A program made the position numbers and the translations under genes. Of a stretch of DNA of 64,000 nucleotides, positions 39,661 through 48,392 are shown one piece after another. The first letter of the stretch is position 1. Every line of letters starts with the position of its first letter. Origin of the DNA: Amycolatopsis nalaikhensis (GTDB lineage Bacteria > Actinomycetota > Actinomycetes > Mycobacteriales > Pseudonocardiaceae); contig NZ_CP127173.1 in the NCBI RefSeq assembly GCF_030264295.1, positions 2,115,501-2,179,500 of the forward strand, in the 5' to 3' direction. Below the pieces are notes generated by a model that saw nothing but the letters and a program-made list of their open reading frames with translations, had not been told where the DNA came from and did no database searches.

Positions 39661-40833
39661 TCAGGCGAACGGCAGTCCGACGTAGTTTTCGGCCAGGCTG
39701 GTCGCCGCCGCCCGCGACGACGTCGTGTAGCGCAGCTGCGACAGTTGCAGCTGCCGCGCGAAGCCGTCCGCGTGCGGGTCGGTGTGCAGCATCGTCGTCA
39801 TGAACCACGAGAAGTGCTCCGCGCGCCACACCCGCCGCAGGCAAGTGTCCGAATAGGACTGAGCGAGCGATTCGTCGCCGCGCAGCAACGCTTCCAGCGC
39901 CCGCGACAGCACGCGGACGTCGGCGATCGCCAGGTTCATGCCCTTCGCACCGGTCGGCGGCACGATGTGCGCGGCGTCGCCCGCCAGGAACAACCGGCCG
40001 TGGCGCAGGGGTTCGGCGACGAAGCTGCGCATCGGCGTGACGCCCTTGTCGAGGATCGGCCCTTCCCGCAGCGTGAAGTCGCCCTCGACCTCCAGCCGCG
40101 CCGTCAGCTCGGCCCAGATCCGGTCGTCGGACCAGTCGGCGACGTCTTCGCTGGGGTCGACCTGGAGGTAGAGCCGCGTGATCTCCGGCGTGCGCATGCT
40201 GTGCAGCGCGAACCCGCGCTCGTGGTGGACGTAGATCAGTTCGTGGTGCGACGGCGGCGTCCGCGCGAGCACCCCGAGCCAGGCGAAGGGGTATTCGCGC
40301 TCGTACACCGTGAGCTCACTGTCCGGAATGGACGGACGGCAGATCCCGTGGAAACCGTCGCAGCCCGCGATGGCGGCACAGTCGATGGTCTGCGCGTTGC
40401 CGTCGCTGTCGCGGTAGAGGACCCGCGGCGCCTCGCTGTCCATATCGGACAAGACGACGTCGGAGACCTCGAAGGAGATCGGGTACCCGCGTGCCTCGTG
40501 CGCGTCGATGAGGTCTTTGACGATCTCCTGCTGCCCGTACACCGTGATGCGCCGCCCGGTCAGCTCGGTCAGCGCGATCCGGTGGTCGGCGCGGTCGAAC
40601 CGCAGCGACAGGCCCTCGTGCGGCATCCCCTCGGCGGCCAGCCGGTCCCCGAGCCCCAGCGACGTCAGCAGCTCGACGGTCGGCTGCTCGCACACCCCGG
40701 CCCGCACGCGCTGCCGGACGTACTCGCGGCTGCGTGCTTCCAGCACGACACAATCGATCCCGGCCTCGTGCAGCAGGAACGACAGCAGCAGCCCGGCCGG
40801 GCCGGCGCCGATCACCGCGACCTGGGTGCGCAT
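39661..40833 (-). CDS. pobA: 4-hydroxybenzoate 3-monooxygenase
   Basis: A 390-aa class A flavoprotein. FAD motif VAVIGAGPAGLLLSFLL, the RAGVCEQPTVELL segment near the substrate, DGFHGICR, and GDAAHIVPPTGAKGMNLA, the second FAD motif, which is typical of PobA, with WFMTTMLH near the C-terminus. It hydroxylates 4-hydroxybenzoate to protocatechuate using NAD(P)H and O2. The ATG overlaps the stop of a flavoprotein reductase by one base. An IclR regulator is two genes upstream in the same orientation, as in known pob loci. Confidence 0.93.
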   Translation of the reverse strand: MRTQVAVIGAGPAGLLLSFLLHEAGIDCVVLEARSREYVRQRVRAGVCEQPTVELLTSLGLGDRLAAEGMPHEGLSLRFDRADHRIALTELTGRRITVYGQQEIVKDLIDAHEARGYPISFEVSDVVLSDMDSEAPRVLYRDSDGNAQTIDCAAIAGCDGFHGICRPSIPDSELTVYEREYPFAWLGVLARTPPSHHELIYVHHERGFALHSMRTPEITRLYLQVDPSEDVADWSDDRIWAELTARLEVEGDFTLREGPILDKGVTPMRSFVAEPLRHGRLFLAGDAAHIVPPTGAKGMNLAIADVRVLSRALEALLRGDESLAQSYSDTCLRRVWRAEHFSWFMTTMLHTDPHADGFARQLQLSQLRYTTSSRAAATSLAENYVGLPFA

Positions 40834-42056
40834 CACGCGGCCCGCGCCTTCAGGTGCGCCTTGAGGTCGAAGTCGCTGGCTTCGAGGTCGGCGTACGCGG
40901 GCCGCGGGTCGGCGGTGAACAGCCGCCGCGCGGCGATGTGGTCGGCGGGCCGGTTCACCGACTCGACGGCGATGAGGACGTCGTCGCGGAAGGACAGCAC
41001 GGAGAACTTGCCCGCGGCCGGGTCGCCCGCGACCACCGTCTTGTCGGCGCCGGACAGGATCCCGGCGATCTGCAGCTTCGCGCCCGACTGGTCGGTCCAG
41101 AACCACGGCAGGCTCGCGTACGGCTCGGGGGTGCCGGTGATCGCCGCGGCCACGCACCGGGCCTGGTCGACGGCGTTCTGCACGGACTCCAGCCGCGTCG
41201 CGGCCCCGGCCTGCACGCACGGGAAGTTCGCGCAGTCGCCGATGGCGAAGATCTTCGGGTCCTCGGTGCGCAGGTGGGCGTCGACGACGACGCCGTTGTC
41301 GACCGGCAGCCCGGCGGAGGCGGCGAGCGTCGTCTCGGGCACGACGCCGACGGCGACCACGACCAGGTCGGCGGGCAGCCGGGAGCCGTCGGACAGCTCG
41401 ACCTCCCGCACCCGGTCGTCGCCGTGCAGCGCCGAGACGCCTTGGCCGAGCAGGACCGTGTGCCCGGCTTCGCGGTGCAGGGCGGCGAAGTACGCGGAGA
41501 TCTCCGGCGTCGCGACGCGGCTGAGGAGCCGGTCCTGGGCCTCGACGATGGTCACCGGGCGTCCGGCGTGCGAAGCGAACTCGAGACCGATGAACCCGCC
41601 GCCGACCACGACGACGTCCTGGGCGGCGGCGAGGGATTCGCGCAGTTTGTCGGCGTCGTCGCGGGTGCGCAGGGCCAGCACGCCCGGCAGGTCCGCGCCG
41701 GGCACGGGCAGCGTCCGGTTGCGGGCACCGGTCGCGAGGACCAGGTGGTCGTAGGCCAGCTCGCGGCCGTCTTCGAGCCGCACCTTCGCGGCGGCCCGGT
41801 CGATTCCGGCGACGCGTCCGGCGACCAGCTCGATGTCCTTCTCCGCGAAGAAGTCCTCGCCCCGCAGGTGCAGCTGCTCCAGCCCGGCGGTCCCGGCCAG
41901 GTAGGCCTTCGACAGGGGCGGCCGCTGGTACGGCGCGCCCGGCTCGTCCCCGACCAGCACGACCCGGCCGTCGAAGCCGCGGTCCCGCAGGGACGCGACG
42001 GCCTGGAACCCGCTCTGCCCCGCCCCGACGACGAGAACCGTGTTCTGTGCACCCAT
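40833..42056 (-). CDS. FAD-dependent ferredoxin/rubredoxin reductase family oxidoreductase
   Basis: A 407-aa protein; ATG 42056 is preferred, with 42065 an alternative. Motifs: VLVVGAGQSGFQAVASLRDR (FAD), YQRPPLSKAYL, LVLATGARNR, a second dinucleotide fold DVVVVGGGFIGLEFA (NADH), and IFAIGDCANFP. The C-terminal reductase domain has SLPWFWTDQ. This is the BphA4/ferredoxin-reductase class that feeds oxygenases. Placed directly before pobA, which itself needs no reductase, so another oxygenase may be the partner. Confidence 0.88.
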   Translation of the reverse strand: MGAQNTVLVVGAGQSGFQAVASLRDRGFDGRVVLVGDEPGAPYQRPPLSKAYLAGTAGLEQLHLRGEDFFAEKDIELVAGRVAGIDRAAAKVRLEDGRELAYDHLVLATGARNRTLPVPGADLPGVLALRTRDDADKLRESLAAAQDVVVVGGGFIGLEFASHAGRPVTIVEAQDRLLSRVATPEISAYFAALHREAGHTVLLGQGVSALHGDDRVREVELSDGSRLPADLVVVAVGVVPETTLAASAGLPVDNGVVVDAHLRTEDPKIFAIGDCANFPCVQAGAATRLESVQNAVDQARCVAAAITGTPEPYASLPWFWTDQSGAKLQIAGILSGADKTVVAGDPAAGKFSVLSFRDDVLIAVESVNRPADHIAARRLFTADPRPAYADLEASDFDLKAHLKARAA

Positions 42057-42101
42057 GCCTGCCATCCGATCACAACCGCCCCGCCTCGTCGAGCAGGCCC
42101 G

Positions 42102-42147
42102 GTCGTGAGTGTTTAGGGCGGTTAGAACCGCCCTAAACACTCACGAC
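42102..42147. repeat. intergenic inverted repeat with GTCGTGAGTG ends (22-bp arms)
   Basis: Perfect 22-bp arms (42102-42123 and 42126-42147) separated by AG. Outer ends GTCGTGAGTG are the same as in the repeat at 26664; the interior differs. It lies just downstream of the iclR stop and would terminate that transcript before the reductase gene. Confidence 0.8.
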
Positions 42148-42162
42148 AAGCCGGGGCGGGCC

Positions 42163-42948
42163 TTACTCGCGGCCGCCTGCCGACCTCAGGGCGCGCGGCG
42201 CCCCGAGCACGCGCGAGATCCCCCGGGCCGCGGCCCGGACCGCCGGGACTAGCGTCCGCGGGTCCGTGCCCTCGGCCGGGACGACCACGGAGATCGCCGC
42301 GGCCACTTCGTCGCTCGCGTCGTAGACCGGGGCGGCTACCGAAAGGGAGATCAGCTCGATCTGGCCGTCGCTGATCGCGTAGCCCGTGCGGCGGACGTCG
42401 GCCAGCACCCGCCGCAGCTGCTCGGACGAGCCGATCGTCTTCGGCGTGAACGTCTTGAGCGGCCCGGCGAGGACTTCCTCCTGGACCTCGGCCGGGGCGT
42501 GCGCGAGCAGCACCTGCCCGACGCCAGTCGCATGCGCCGGAAGACGCCCGCCCACCCGCGTCAGCACGTTGACCGCGCCGCGGCCGGAGATGCGCTCGAC
42601 GTAGACGACCTCGGGTCCGTCGAGGACCGCCAGCTGCACGTTCTGGTGCGTGGCCTCGTAGAGGTCCTCGAGGAACGGCATCGCGCTTTCCCGCAGCTCC
42701 GCGCCGTGCGGGGCGAGCGAAGCGACTTCCCACAGCCACAACCCGACGCGGTAGACGCCCGCTTCGTCGCGCATGAGCGCGCCGCGCCGGGTCAGCTCGC
42801 CGGCCAGCCGGTGGGTGGTCGACAGCGGGAGCCCGACGCGGCGGCTCAGTTCGGAAAGGGTCAGCCGCGGCCGCTCGGCCGTGAACGCGCCCAGCAGGTC
42901 GAGGACGCGGTCCACGACCGACGGCGGCCGCTTCGCGCTGTGTCTCAC
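42163..42948 (-). CDS. IclR-family transcriptional regulator
   Basis: A 261-aa protein. The winged helix is SVVDRVLDLLGAFTAERPRL with LSELSRRVGLPLSTTHRLAG; the effector domain follows with NVQLAVLDGPEVVYVERISG and the ATGVGQVLLAHAP motif, and ends with ISVVVPAEGTDP. IclR regulators commonly control aromatic catabolism (PobR, PcaR types). It is co-translated with the NIPSNAP gene (4-bp overlap) and separated from the reductase-pobA pair by a strong hairpin. Confidence 0.9.
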   Translation of the reverse strand: MRHSAKRPPSVVDRVLDLLGAFTAERPRLTLSELSRRVGLPLSTTHRLAGELTRRGALMRDEAGVYRVGLWLWEVASLAPHGAELRESAMPFLEDLYEATHQNVQLAVLDGPEVVYVERISGRGAVNVLTRVGGRLPAHATGVGQVLLAHAPAEVQEEVLAGPLKTFTPKTIGSSEQLRRVLADVRRTGYAISDGQIELISLSVAAPVYDASDEVAAAISVVVPAEGTDPRTLVPAVRAAARGISRVLGAPRALRSAGGRE

Positions 42949-43268
42949 GGTTCTTCGTCGTCACCAGGCAGCAGCGGGCGCATGAACGTCCGCCGGTACC
43001 GCACCACGCACCCGCTCTCGTCGCGGATCTTGTCCGCCTCGATGAAGTCCGGGTCCACGCCGAACAGCTCCCGGTACCGCTCGTAGGCGGCGAGGCTTTC
43101 GAAGCTGAACAGCGCCCTGGCTTCGTCACTCGCGCCCTCCGACGGCAGGAAGTAGCCGTGGTGGATCCCGCCTTCGCGCTGCACCAGCCGCATCCACGCG
43201 GCGGCGAAGCGTTCGAAGTCGGCGAGCTTGGCGGGGTCGATGACGTAGTCGACGACGCACGTGATCAT
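42945..43268 (-). CDS. NIPSNAP family protein
   Basis: A 107-aa protein from ATG 43268 (MITCVVDYVIDPAKLADFER). NIPSNAP ferredoxin-like dimer: FAAAWMRLVQREGGIHHGYF, then SFESLAAYERYRELFGVD and ends RRTFMRPLLPGDDEEP. Such small proteins occur in catabolic operons, possibly as dimeric oxygenases or chaperones. Start overlaps the upstream stop by one base. Confidence 0.85.
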   Translation of the reverse strand: MITCVVDYVIDPAKLADFERFAAAWMRLVQREGGIHHGYFLPSEGASDEARALFSFESLAAYERYRELFGVDPDFIEADKIRDESGCVVRYRRTFMRPLLPGDDEEP

Positions 43269-44407
43269 CAGTGGCTGCCCCAGACCCGGTCGGCCGTGGC
43301 CACGATCAGCTCCAGCTTCCGCAGCTGGTCGTCCGCGGTGAGGTCGTTGCCCTCCTCGGTCGAGGAGAACCCGCACTGCGGCGAGAGGCAGAGCCGGTCG
43401 ACGTCGACGTACTGCGAAGCCTCTTCGATCCGCCGCACCAGGACGTCCGGGTCCTCCAGTTCGGGCCGCTTGGTGGTGACCAGGCCGAGCACGACCTTCT
43501 TGTCCTTCGGCACGAACCGCAGGGGCTCGAAGCCGCCGGAGCGTTCGTCGTCGTACTCGAGGAAGAACCCGTCGACGGCCAGCTCCCCGAACAGCGCTTC
43601 CGCGACGAACTCGTAGCTGCCTTCCGCCGCCCACGAGGACCGGAAGTTGCCGCGGCACAGGTGGGTCGTCACGGTGAGGTCTTCGGGACGCCCTTCGAGC
43701 GCGGCGTTCATCGTCGCGATGTTGCGCAGATGCTGGGTGTCCGGGTCGCCGCCCATCCGCGCGACGAGCTCCCGCTGCGCCGGGTCGTTGAGGTAGGCGA
43801 GGCTCGTGTCGTCGAGCTGCAGGTACCGGCAGCCCAGGCCGTGCACCGCGGTGACCTGGTCTTTGTAGGCCGCGCTGAGGTCGGCGAAGAACTCCTCGAG
43901 GTCCGGGTAAACGCTCTCGCTGACCGCGGCCCGGCCGCCGCGGTAGTAGACCATGCTCGGCGACGGGATGGTCAGCTTCGGCGTCACGCCCGGGTCCACA
44001 TGGGACTGGAGGAACCGGAAGTGGTCGGCGAAGATCGGCTCGTCGAGCCGCACCTTGCCGTCGACCTGCAGGCCCGGCGGGCTGAACTCGAGGTCGCCGG
44101 CCAGGTTGTGGAACTTGACGTGCAGGCGCTGGTCGCTCTTCGAGACCCCGCCGAGCGCGTAGATGAAGTCCATGTGCCAGGAGGCCCGCCGGAACTCGCC
44201 GTCGGTCGCCGAGCTCAGCCCGGCCGCCTTCTGCATCTTGATCACGTCACGGATCGCGTCGTCCTCGACCGCGCGGAGCTGCTCCGCGCCGATCTCACCG
44301 CTTTCGTGCCGCCGCCGCGCGTCACGGAGTACCGGGGGCCGAAGGAGGCTCCCGACGTGATCGGCGCGGAACGGCGGGCCCACCTGGGAAGTACCGCCCG
44401 AAGTCAT
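43268..44407 (-). CDS. MetE C-terminal-like (cobalamin-independent methionine synthase family) protein
   Basis: A 379-aa protein, about half the length of MetE, so it is the YxjG-type short paralogue. It begins FRADHVGSLLRPPVLRDA; zinc-site residues are seen in TVTTHLCRGNFRSS (H-x-C) and CLSPQCGFSST, with VDGFFLEYDDERSG. Short MetE homologues carry out methyl or dealkylation chemistry on varied substrates. Placed first in an aromatic-degradation-like operon with NIPSNAP and IclR, it may be a demethylase (for example of methoxy or sulfonium compounds); the substrate is unproven. Confidence 0.85.
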   Translation of the reverse strand: MTSGGTSQVGPPFRADHVGSLLRPPVLRDARRRHESGEIGAEQLRAVEDDAIRDVIKMQKAAGLSSATDGEFRRASWHMDFIYALGGVSKSDQRLHVKFHNLAGDLEFSPPGLQVDGKVRLDEPIFADHFRFLQSHVDPGVTPKLTIPSPSMVYYRGGRAAVSESVYPDLEEFFADLSAAYKDQVTAVHGLGCRYLQLDDTSLAYLNDPAQRELVARMGGDPDTQHLRNIATMNAALEGRPEDLTVTTHLCRGNFRSSWAAEGSYEFVAEALFGELAVDGFFLEYDDERSGGFEPLRFVPKDKKVVLGLVTTKRPELEDPDVLVRRIEEASQYVDVDRLCLSPQCGFSSTEEGNDLTADDQLRKLELIVATADRVWGSH

Positions 44408-44526
44408 GCACCGATGGTCACACATCCGGGACCGATCCGCCGCACCCGGAAACGAGATCATCACGCCCGGGACTTGCTACCGTCACGCGCACCGCGTTGG
44501 CTGTCCCCGCGGAAAGGGGCTGTGGC

Positions 44527-45849
44527 ATGACGAAACACCCGGTCGACGAGGGCCTGCCGGCCGGCCGGCTCGCGCTGCTCGGCTTGCAGCACATGTCGAT
44601 CATGTACGCCGGTTCGGTCGCGGTGCCGCTGATCGTCGGCAGCGCGCTGAAGCTGGACCCGGCGACGATCGGGCTGCTGGTCAACGCCGACCTGCTGGTC
44701 GCGGGCATCGCGACGGTGATCCAGGCGGTCGGCATCGGGAAGCTGCTGGGCATCCGGCTGCCGGTGGTGGCGGGCGCGACGTTCAGCGTCGTCAACCCGA
44801 TGATCCTGATCGCGTCGCAGTACGGGCTGCCGGCGGTGTACGGCGCGATGCTGGCTTCCGGTGTGTTCGGGCTGCTCATCGCGAAGCCGTTCGCGAAGCT
44901 GATCCGGTTCTTCCCGCCGCTGGTCACGGGGACGCTGTTGCTGGTCATCGGCGTCTCGCTGCTCGGCCCGGGCGCGGGCCTGATCGCGGGCAACGACCCG
45001 ACCGCGCCGGACTACGCGGCGCTGTCGCACATCTTGCTCGCGTTCGGCGTGCTGGCGCTGCTGGTCCTGTTCACGCGGGTGCTGCGCGGGTTCGCGAACC
45101 AGATCGGGCCGCTGCTGGCGCTGGCGATCGGGCTGGTGATCGCGATCCCGATGGGGCTGGTGCACTGGGACGGCCTGGGCGCGGCGAGCTGGTTCGGGCT
45201 CGCGTCGCCGTTCCACTTCGGGGCGCCGACGTTCCCGGTCGCCGCGGTGCTGTCGATGTGCGTGGTGATGCTGGTGACGTTCACCGAGTCGACGGCCGAC
45301 ATGATCGCGGTCGGCGAGATCACCGGCCGCCCGCCGACGGACTCCGACCTCGCGCGTGGCTTGGCGACCGACGGTTTCTCGGCGGTGCTGGGCGGCGTGA
45401 TGAACTCCTTCCCCGACACGGCGTTCGCGCAGAACGTCGGCCTGGTCCGGATGACGGGGGTCCGCAGCCGCTGGGTGGTCGCGGTGACGGGCGGGATCCT
45501 GGTGCTGATGGGCCTGGTCCCGAAGATCGGCGCGTTCATCGCGGCGATCCCCCAGCCGGTGGTCGGCGGAGTCGCGGTGGTGATGTTCGCGATGGTCGCC
45601 GCGGTGGGCGCGCAGAACCTCCGCAAGGTGGAGTTTTCGGGCAACCACAACACGTTCATCGTGGCGGTCGCGCTCGGTGTCGGCCTGCTGCCGGCGTTCG
45701 CGCCCAAGATCTTCCAGCACTTCCCGGCGTGGCTGCAGACGATCTGCGGCAGTTCGATCACGGTGGCGGCGGTGCTGGCGTTCACACTGAACCTGCTGTT
45801 CAACCACCTCGGCGGACGTCGGGAGCCGGATCTGCTGGAAGCGCCGTGA
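44527..45849 (+). CDS. NCS2-family nucleobase:cation symporter (xanthine/uracil permease)
   Basis: A 440-aa protein with about 12-14 membrane segments from ATG 44527. NCS2 marks: LGLQHMSIMYAGSVAVPLIV, the Q-H pair in TM1, GATFSVVNPMILIA, the central FTESTADMIAVGEITG with the conserved E, and NSFPDTAFAQNVGLVRMTGV. The GEITG/NxG pair favours the purine (xanthine/urate) branch. Divergent from the MetE-like operon. Its 3' end overlaps the convergent TetR gene by 50 bp. Confidence 0.88.
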   Translation: MTKHPVDEGLPAGRLALLGLQHMSIMYAGSVAVPLIVGSALKLDPATIGLLVNADLLVAGIATVIQAVGIGKLLGIRLPVVAGATFSVVNPMILIASQYGLPAVYGAMLASGVFGLLIAKPFAKLIRFFPPLVTGTLLLVIGVSLLGPGAGLIAGNDPTAPDYAALSHILLAFGVLALLVLFTRVLRGFANQIGPLLALAIGLVIAIPMGLVHWDGLGAASWFGLASPFHFGAPTFPVAAVLSMCVVMLVTFTESTADMIAVGEITGRPPTDSDLARGLATDGFSAVLGGVMNSFPDTAFAQNVGLVRMTGVRSRWVVAVTGGILVLMGLVPKIGAFIAAIPQPVVGGVAVVMFAMVAAVGAQNLRKVEFSGNHNTFIVAVALGVGLLPAFAPKIFQHFPAWLQTICGSSITVAAVLAFTLNLLFNHLGGRREPDLLEAP

Positions 45850-46375
45850 GCAGCCGTTCGACGAGCTGGGCACCCGTGCCCGGCTCGACCGGACGCCGGA
45901 ACAGCACGCGCAGGTACAGCGGCGCCAGGACGTAGTCGAGCACGTCGTCCACCGACGGCACCGGCTCGCCCCGCGACGCGGCCGCGTCGATCATCGCCTG
46001 CAGGTCGTCGCCGCGGGCCCGGAGGTATTCGAGGGGTTCCTCGCCGGGGGCCAGGGTCGCCACGAGCGCGCGCAGCAGGATCTGGCCGTGCCGGTCGCGC
46101 ATCGAGGCTTCGACGCCTTCGGCCCAGCCGAGCAGGTCGCCGCGCAGGGAGCCGGTGTCCGGGATCGGCGACGTCGCGCGCAGGCGCGTCACGGCCGCGT
46201 CGAGGATGAGGTGGTCGCGGGTGCCCCAGCGCCGGTAGACGCTGGTCGGGTTCACGCCCGCGCGCTCGGCGATCTTCGGGATGGCGGCGTCGATCTCGCC
46301 CGCCGCGAGCAGCTCGACGACGGCTTCGTGCACCGCGTCGCGGACACGCGCGCTGCGGCCACCGGGTCGGGTCAT
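45800..46375 (-). CDS. TetR-family transcriptional regulator
   Basis: A 191-aa protein from ATG 46375. HTH: RDAVHEAVVELLAAGEIDAA with IPKIAERAGVNPTSVYRRWG, then TRDHLILDA. The C-terminal domain carries LRALVATLAP and VLDYVLAPLYLRVLFRR, which is the TetR_C_16 type. Divergent from the PPOX gene; inverted CTTAAGGC/GCCTTAAG repeats flank the intergenic space and probably hold its binding sites. Confidence 0.88.
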   Translation of the reverse strand: MTRPGGRSARVRDAVHEAVVELLAAGEIDAAIPKIAERAGVNPTSVYRRWGTRDHLILDAAVTRLRATSPIPDTGSLRGDLLGWAEGVEASMRDRHGQILLRALVATLAPGEEPLEYLRARGDDLQAMIDAAASRGEPVPSVDDVLDYVLAPLYLRVLFRRPVEPGTGAQLVERLLTALPADPAPDVRRGG

Positions 46376-46383
46376 CAGCACAT

Positions 46384-46453
46384 CTTAAGGCGAATCCACT
46401 TGCTTTTGCGTTGCCCCTGCGGCTACCGTTAAAGCAAATCAAATGGCCTTAAG
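46384..46453. promoter_or_regulatory. TetR/PPOX divergent control region
   Basis: CTTAAGGC (46384-46391) and GCCTTAAG (46446-46453) form an inverted pair near the two start codons. ACTTGCTTTTG and TAAAGCAAAT form a second, imperfect pair inside it. Confidence 0.5.
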
Positions 46454-46463
46454 GAGACTGGGG

Positions 46464-46919
46464 ATGGCCCGCAAGATGACCAAGGAAGAGCGCGAAGCCT
46501 TCCTCGCCGAACCGCGCGTCGGCGTGCTGAGCGTCGCCGCCGAACCCGGCCGCGCGCCGCTGACCACGCCGATCTGGTACCGCTACGAGCCGGGCGGCGA
46601 CGTCCTCGTCATGACGTCGCCCGGCCTGCGCAAGACCCGGCTGATCGAGGCGGCGGGCCGGTTCGCGCTGTGCGTCCAGCAGCAGGACGGCGCCTACAAG
46701 TACGTCTCGGTCGAAGGACCGGTAGTGGACTCGTGGCCGATGACCAAGGAGGAACGACAAGCGATGGCGGCCCGCTACCTGCCACCGGAGGCGAGTGCGG
46801 CTTACACGGACGCGATGGACGACGCCCACGGGAACAACATCGCCATCGTGATGCGGCCGGAACGCTGGAACACGAGCGACTTCAGCGACGTCGCCGAGCG
46901 GCTCGCTACCAGCAGATGA
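46464..46919 (+). CDS. PPOX-class (F420/FMN-dependent) pyridoxamine 5'-phosphate oxidase-like protein
   Basis: A 151-aa split-barrel protein from ATG 46464. Signature parts: MTKEEREAFLAEPRVGVLSV, APLTTPIWYRYEPGGDVLVM and KTRLIEAAGRFALCVQ. Members bind FMN or F420 and reduce or oxidise small molecules. Divergent from a TetR, an arrangement typical of detoxification genes. It overlaps the downstream convergent membrane gene by 14 bp. Confidence 0.85.
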   Translation: MARKMTKEEREAFLAEPRVGVLSVAAEPGRAPLTTPIWYRYEPGGDVLVMTSPGLRKTRLIEAAGRFALCVQQQDGAYKYVSVEGPVVDSWPMTKEERQAMAARYLPPEASAAYTDAMDDAHGNNIAIVMRPERWNTSDFSDVAERLATSR

Positions 46920-47424
46920 TCAGCAAGCACGACGGCCGGGGCGGGGCCGGGGTCGTCGTGGGCGGCGGCACGTGGCCGCCGGGGTTGGTCGTCGTGGTGA
47001 CCGTGGTCCCCGGGGCGCCGGTCGTCGATGTCGTCGTCGGCGACGCGCTGTCGGTGGTGGTGGGCTCGGTCGGGTCCGTGCCCGGCACCTCGGTGACCGT
47101 GGCGCGCGGCTCGCCGGACTTCGTTTCGACGTCGCCGCCGGTGCCGCCGCCGACGCCGCCGTCGGACGGCGAGTCCGTGGCCTGGTCCGCGCCGCCCAGC
47201 CCGGTGGTGCGCTGGGGGAACGGGATGACCTGGATCTGGTCGACCGGGGACGCGTCCTGCGTGCCCTTGCCGCCCCCGAGGGCGACGAGCACCGCGGCGG
47301 CTCCGCAGCCCAGCACGACGGCGAGCATCACCGCGACCACCCGCCACCGCGACTGGCCCGGCTCCGAACGGTCGCCCCAGCCCTCGCGTACGAGCAGCTC
47401 GGCTACCGATACCTCGTCGTTCAC
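46906..47424 (-). CDS. single-pass membrane protein with Thr/Pro-rich outer part
   Basis: A 172-aa protein from GTG 47424 (VNDEVSVAELLVREGW). A cytoplasmic segment of about 28 residues is followed by a membrane helix WRVVAVMLAVVLGCGAAAVL and a low-complexity extracytoplasmic Thr/Pro/Gly/Ser-rich region. The start VNDEVSVAELL(V/R)REG is a known actinobacterial motif. The C-terminus CLLIICW is hydrophobic. Function unknown. Confidence 0.7.
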   Translation of the reverse strand: MNDEVSVAELLVREGWGDRSEPGQSRWRVVAVMLAVVLGCGAAAVLVALGGGKGTQDASPVDQIQVIPFPQRTTGLGGADQATDSPSDGGVGGGTGGDVETKSGEPRATVTEVPGTDPTEPTTTDSASPTTTSTTGAPGTTVTTTTNPGGHVPPPTTTPAPPRPSCLLIICW

Positions 47425-47593
47425 CCCGACAGACCTTCCCGAGAGGCCTTTCGGCCGACATCGTGGCCGTATTTTTACCGCACAAAGCACCCGAATGGGT
47501 GAGGTATCGGCAAAAATTCCTCACACGGCGCGAGATCTGACCGTGGGTGACAGTCACAGCGTCTTCTAAGCTGAGTCTCGTGATACTCCCAGC

Positions 47594-48346
47594 ATGACCG
47601 GCGAAGCTCAGCCCATGCTGCGGAAAGCGGGACAGCCGATCCCCGGGGTCGCCGTCCCGCATCCGCCCGGATCGGGGTATTTCGTCCGGTTCGTCCCGAA
47701 TCCGAAATCCACCCCCTTCACTTTCGGTTACCTCGTCCTGCTCCTCGGGACGACCTTGCTGCTCAAGTTCGCCGACCCGGCGGTGAGCGCCAAGCTGCTC
47801 CAGCTCTCGAGCACCGACGCCCACAACCTGTGGCGGCGGCCGCTGACCTCCCTGCTGACCAGCGCGTTGTGGCTCTCGGACGAAGGCTGGCTCGCCTACG
47901 TCGTGATCTTCGCGATCGCCGTCGCGCCGCTGGAACGCCGGTTCGGCGCCCGCCGGGCGGCGACCGTGTTCTTCTCCGGGCACGTGCTCGCCACGCTCGT
48001 CACCGAACTGCCGGTGATGGCCCTGATCAGCACCCACGTGCTGCCGGGCTCGGCCGGGCGCTGGCTCGACATCGGCGTCAGCTACGGCTTCTTCACCACC
48101 GCGGGCGCGCTGCTGTTCCTGCTGCGCGGCCGGGCGCGGCTCGGCGCGCTGGCCGCGGTGGAGGCGTTCATCGCGGCGATCTGGCTCGCGGACGCCCCGG
48201 CGAGCCTCGACTCGGTCGTCACCCTGCTCGGCCACGCGGTCGCCGCGCACTTCGGGTTGCTGTTCTGGGGGCCGCGGCTGCGTCGCGCATCCGCAGGCCG
48301 GACCCGGATTCCGGCGGGTAGGCAGGCGCCGGAGTCGGTGGTGTAA
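47594..48346 (+). CDS. rhomboid-like membrane protein
   Basis: A 250-aa protein from ATG 47594, with six membrane segments. The segment DIGVSYGFFTTAGALLFLL carries a Ser in a G-x-S-x-G context like the catalytic Ser of rhomboid proteases, and LGHAVAAHFGLLFWG carries His residues in the last helix. The usual GASG is replaced by GVSYG, so activity is uncertain. Actinobacteria have many such rhomboid-like proteins; substrates are unknown. Confidence 0.65.
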   Translation: MTGEAQPMLRKAGQPIPGVAVPHPPGSGYFVRFVPNPKSTPFTFGYLVLLLGTTLLLKFADPAVSAKLLQLSSTDAHNLWRRPLTSLLTSALWLSDEGWLAYVVIFAIAVAPLERRFGARRAATVFFSGHVLATLVTELPVMALISTHVLPGSAGRWLDIGVSYGFFTTAGALLFLLRGRARLGALAAVEAFIAAIWLADAPASLDSVVTLLGHAVAAHFGLLFWGPRLRRASAGRTRIPAGRQAPESVV

Positions 48347-48392
48347 TCGACGGGCCACAGCCGAGAAGCAGCAGCATGGGGGACGGACGCGC

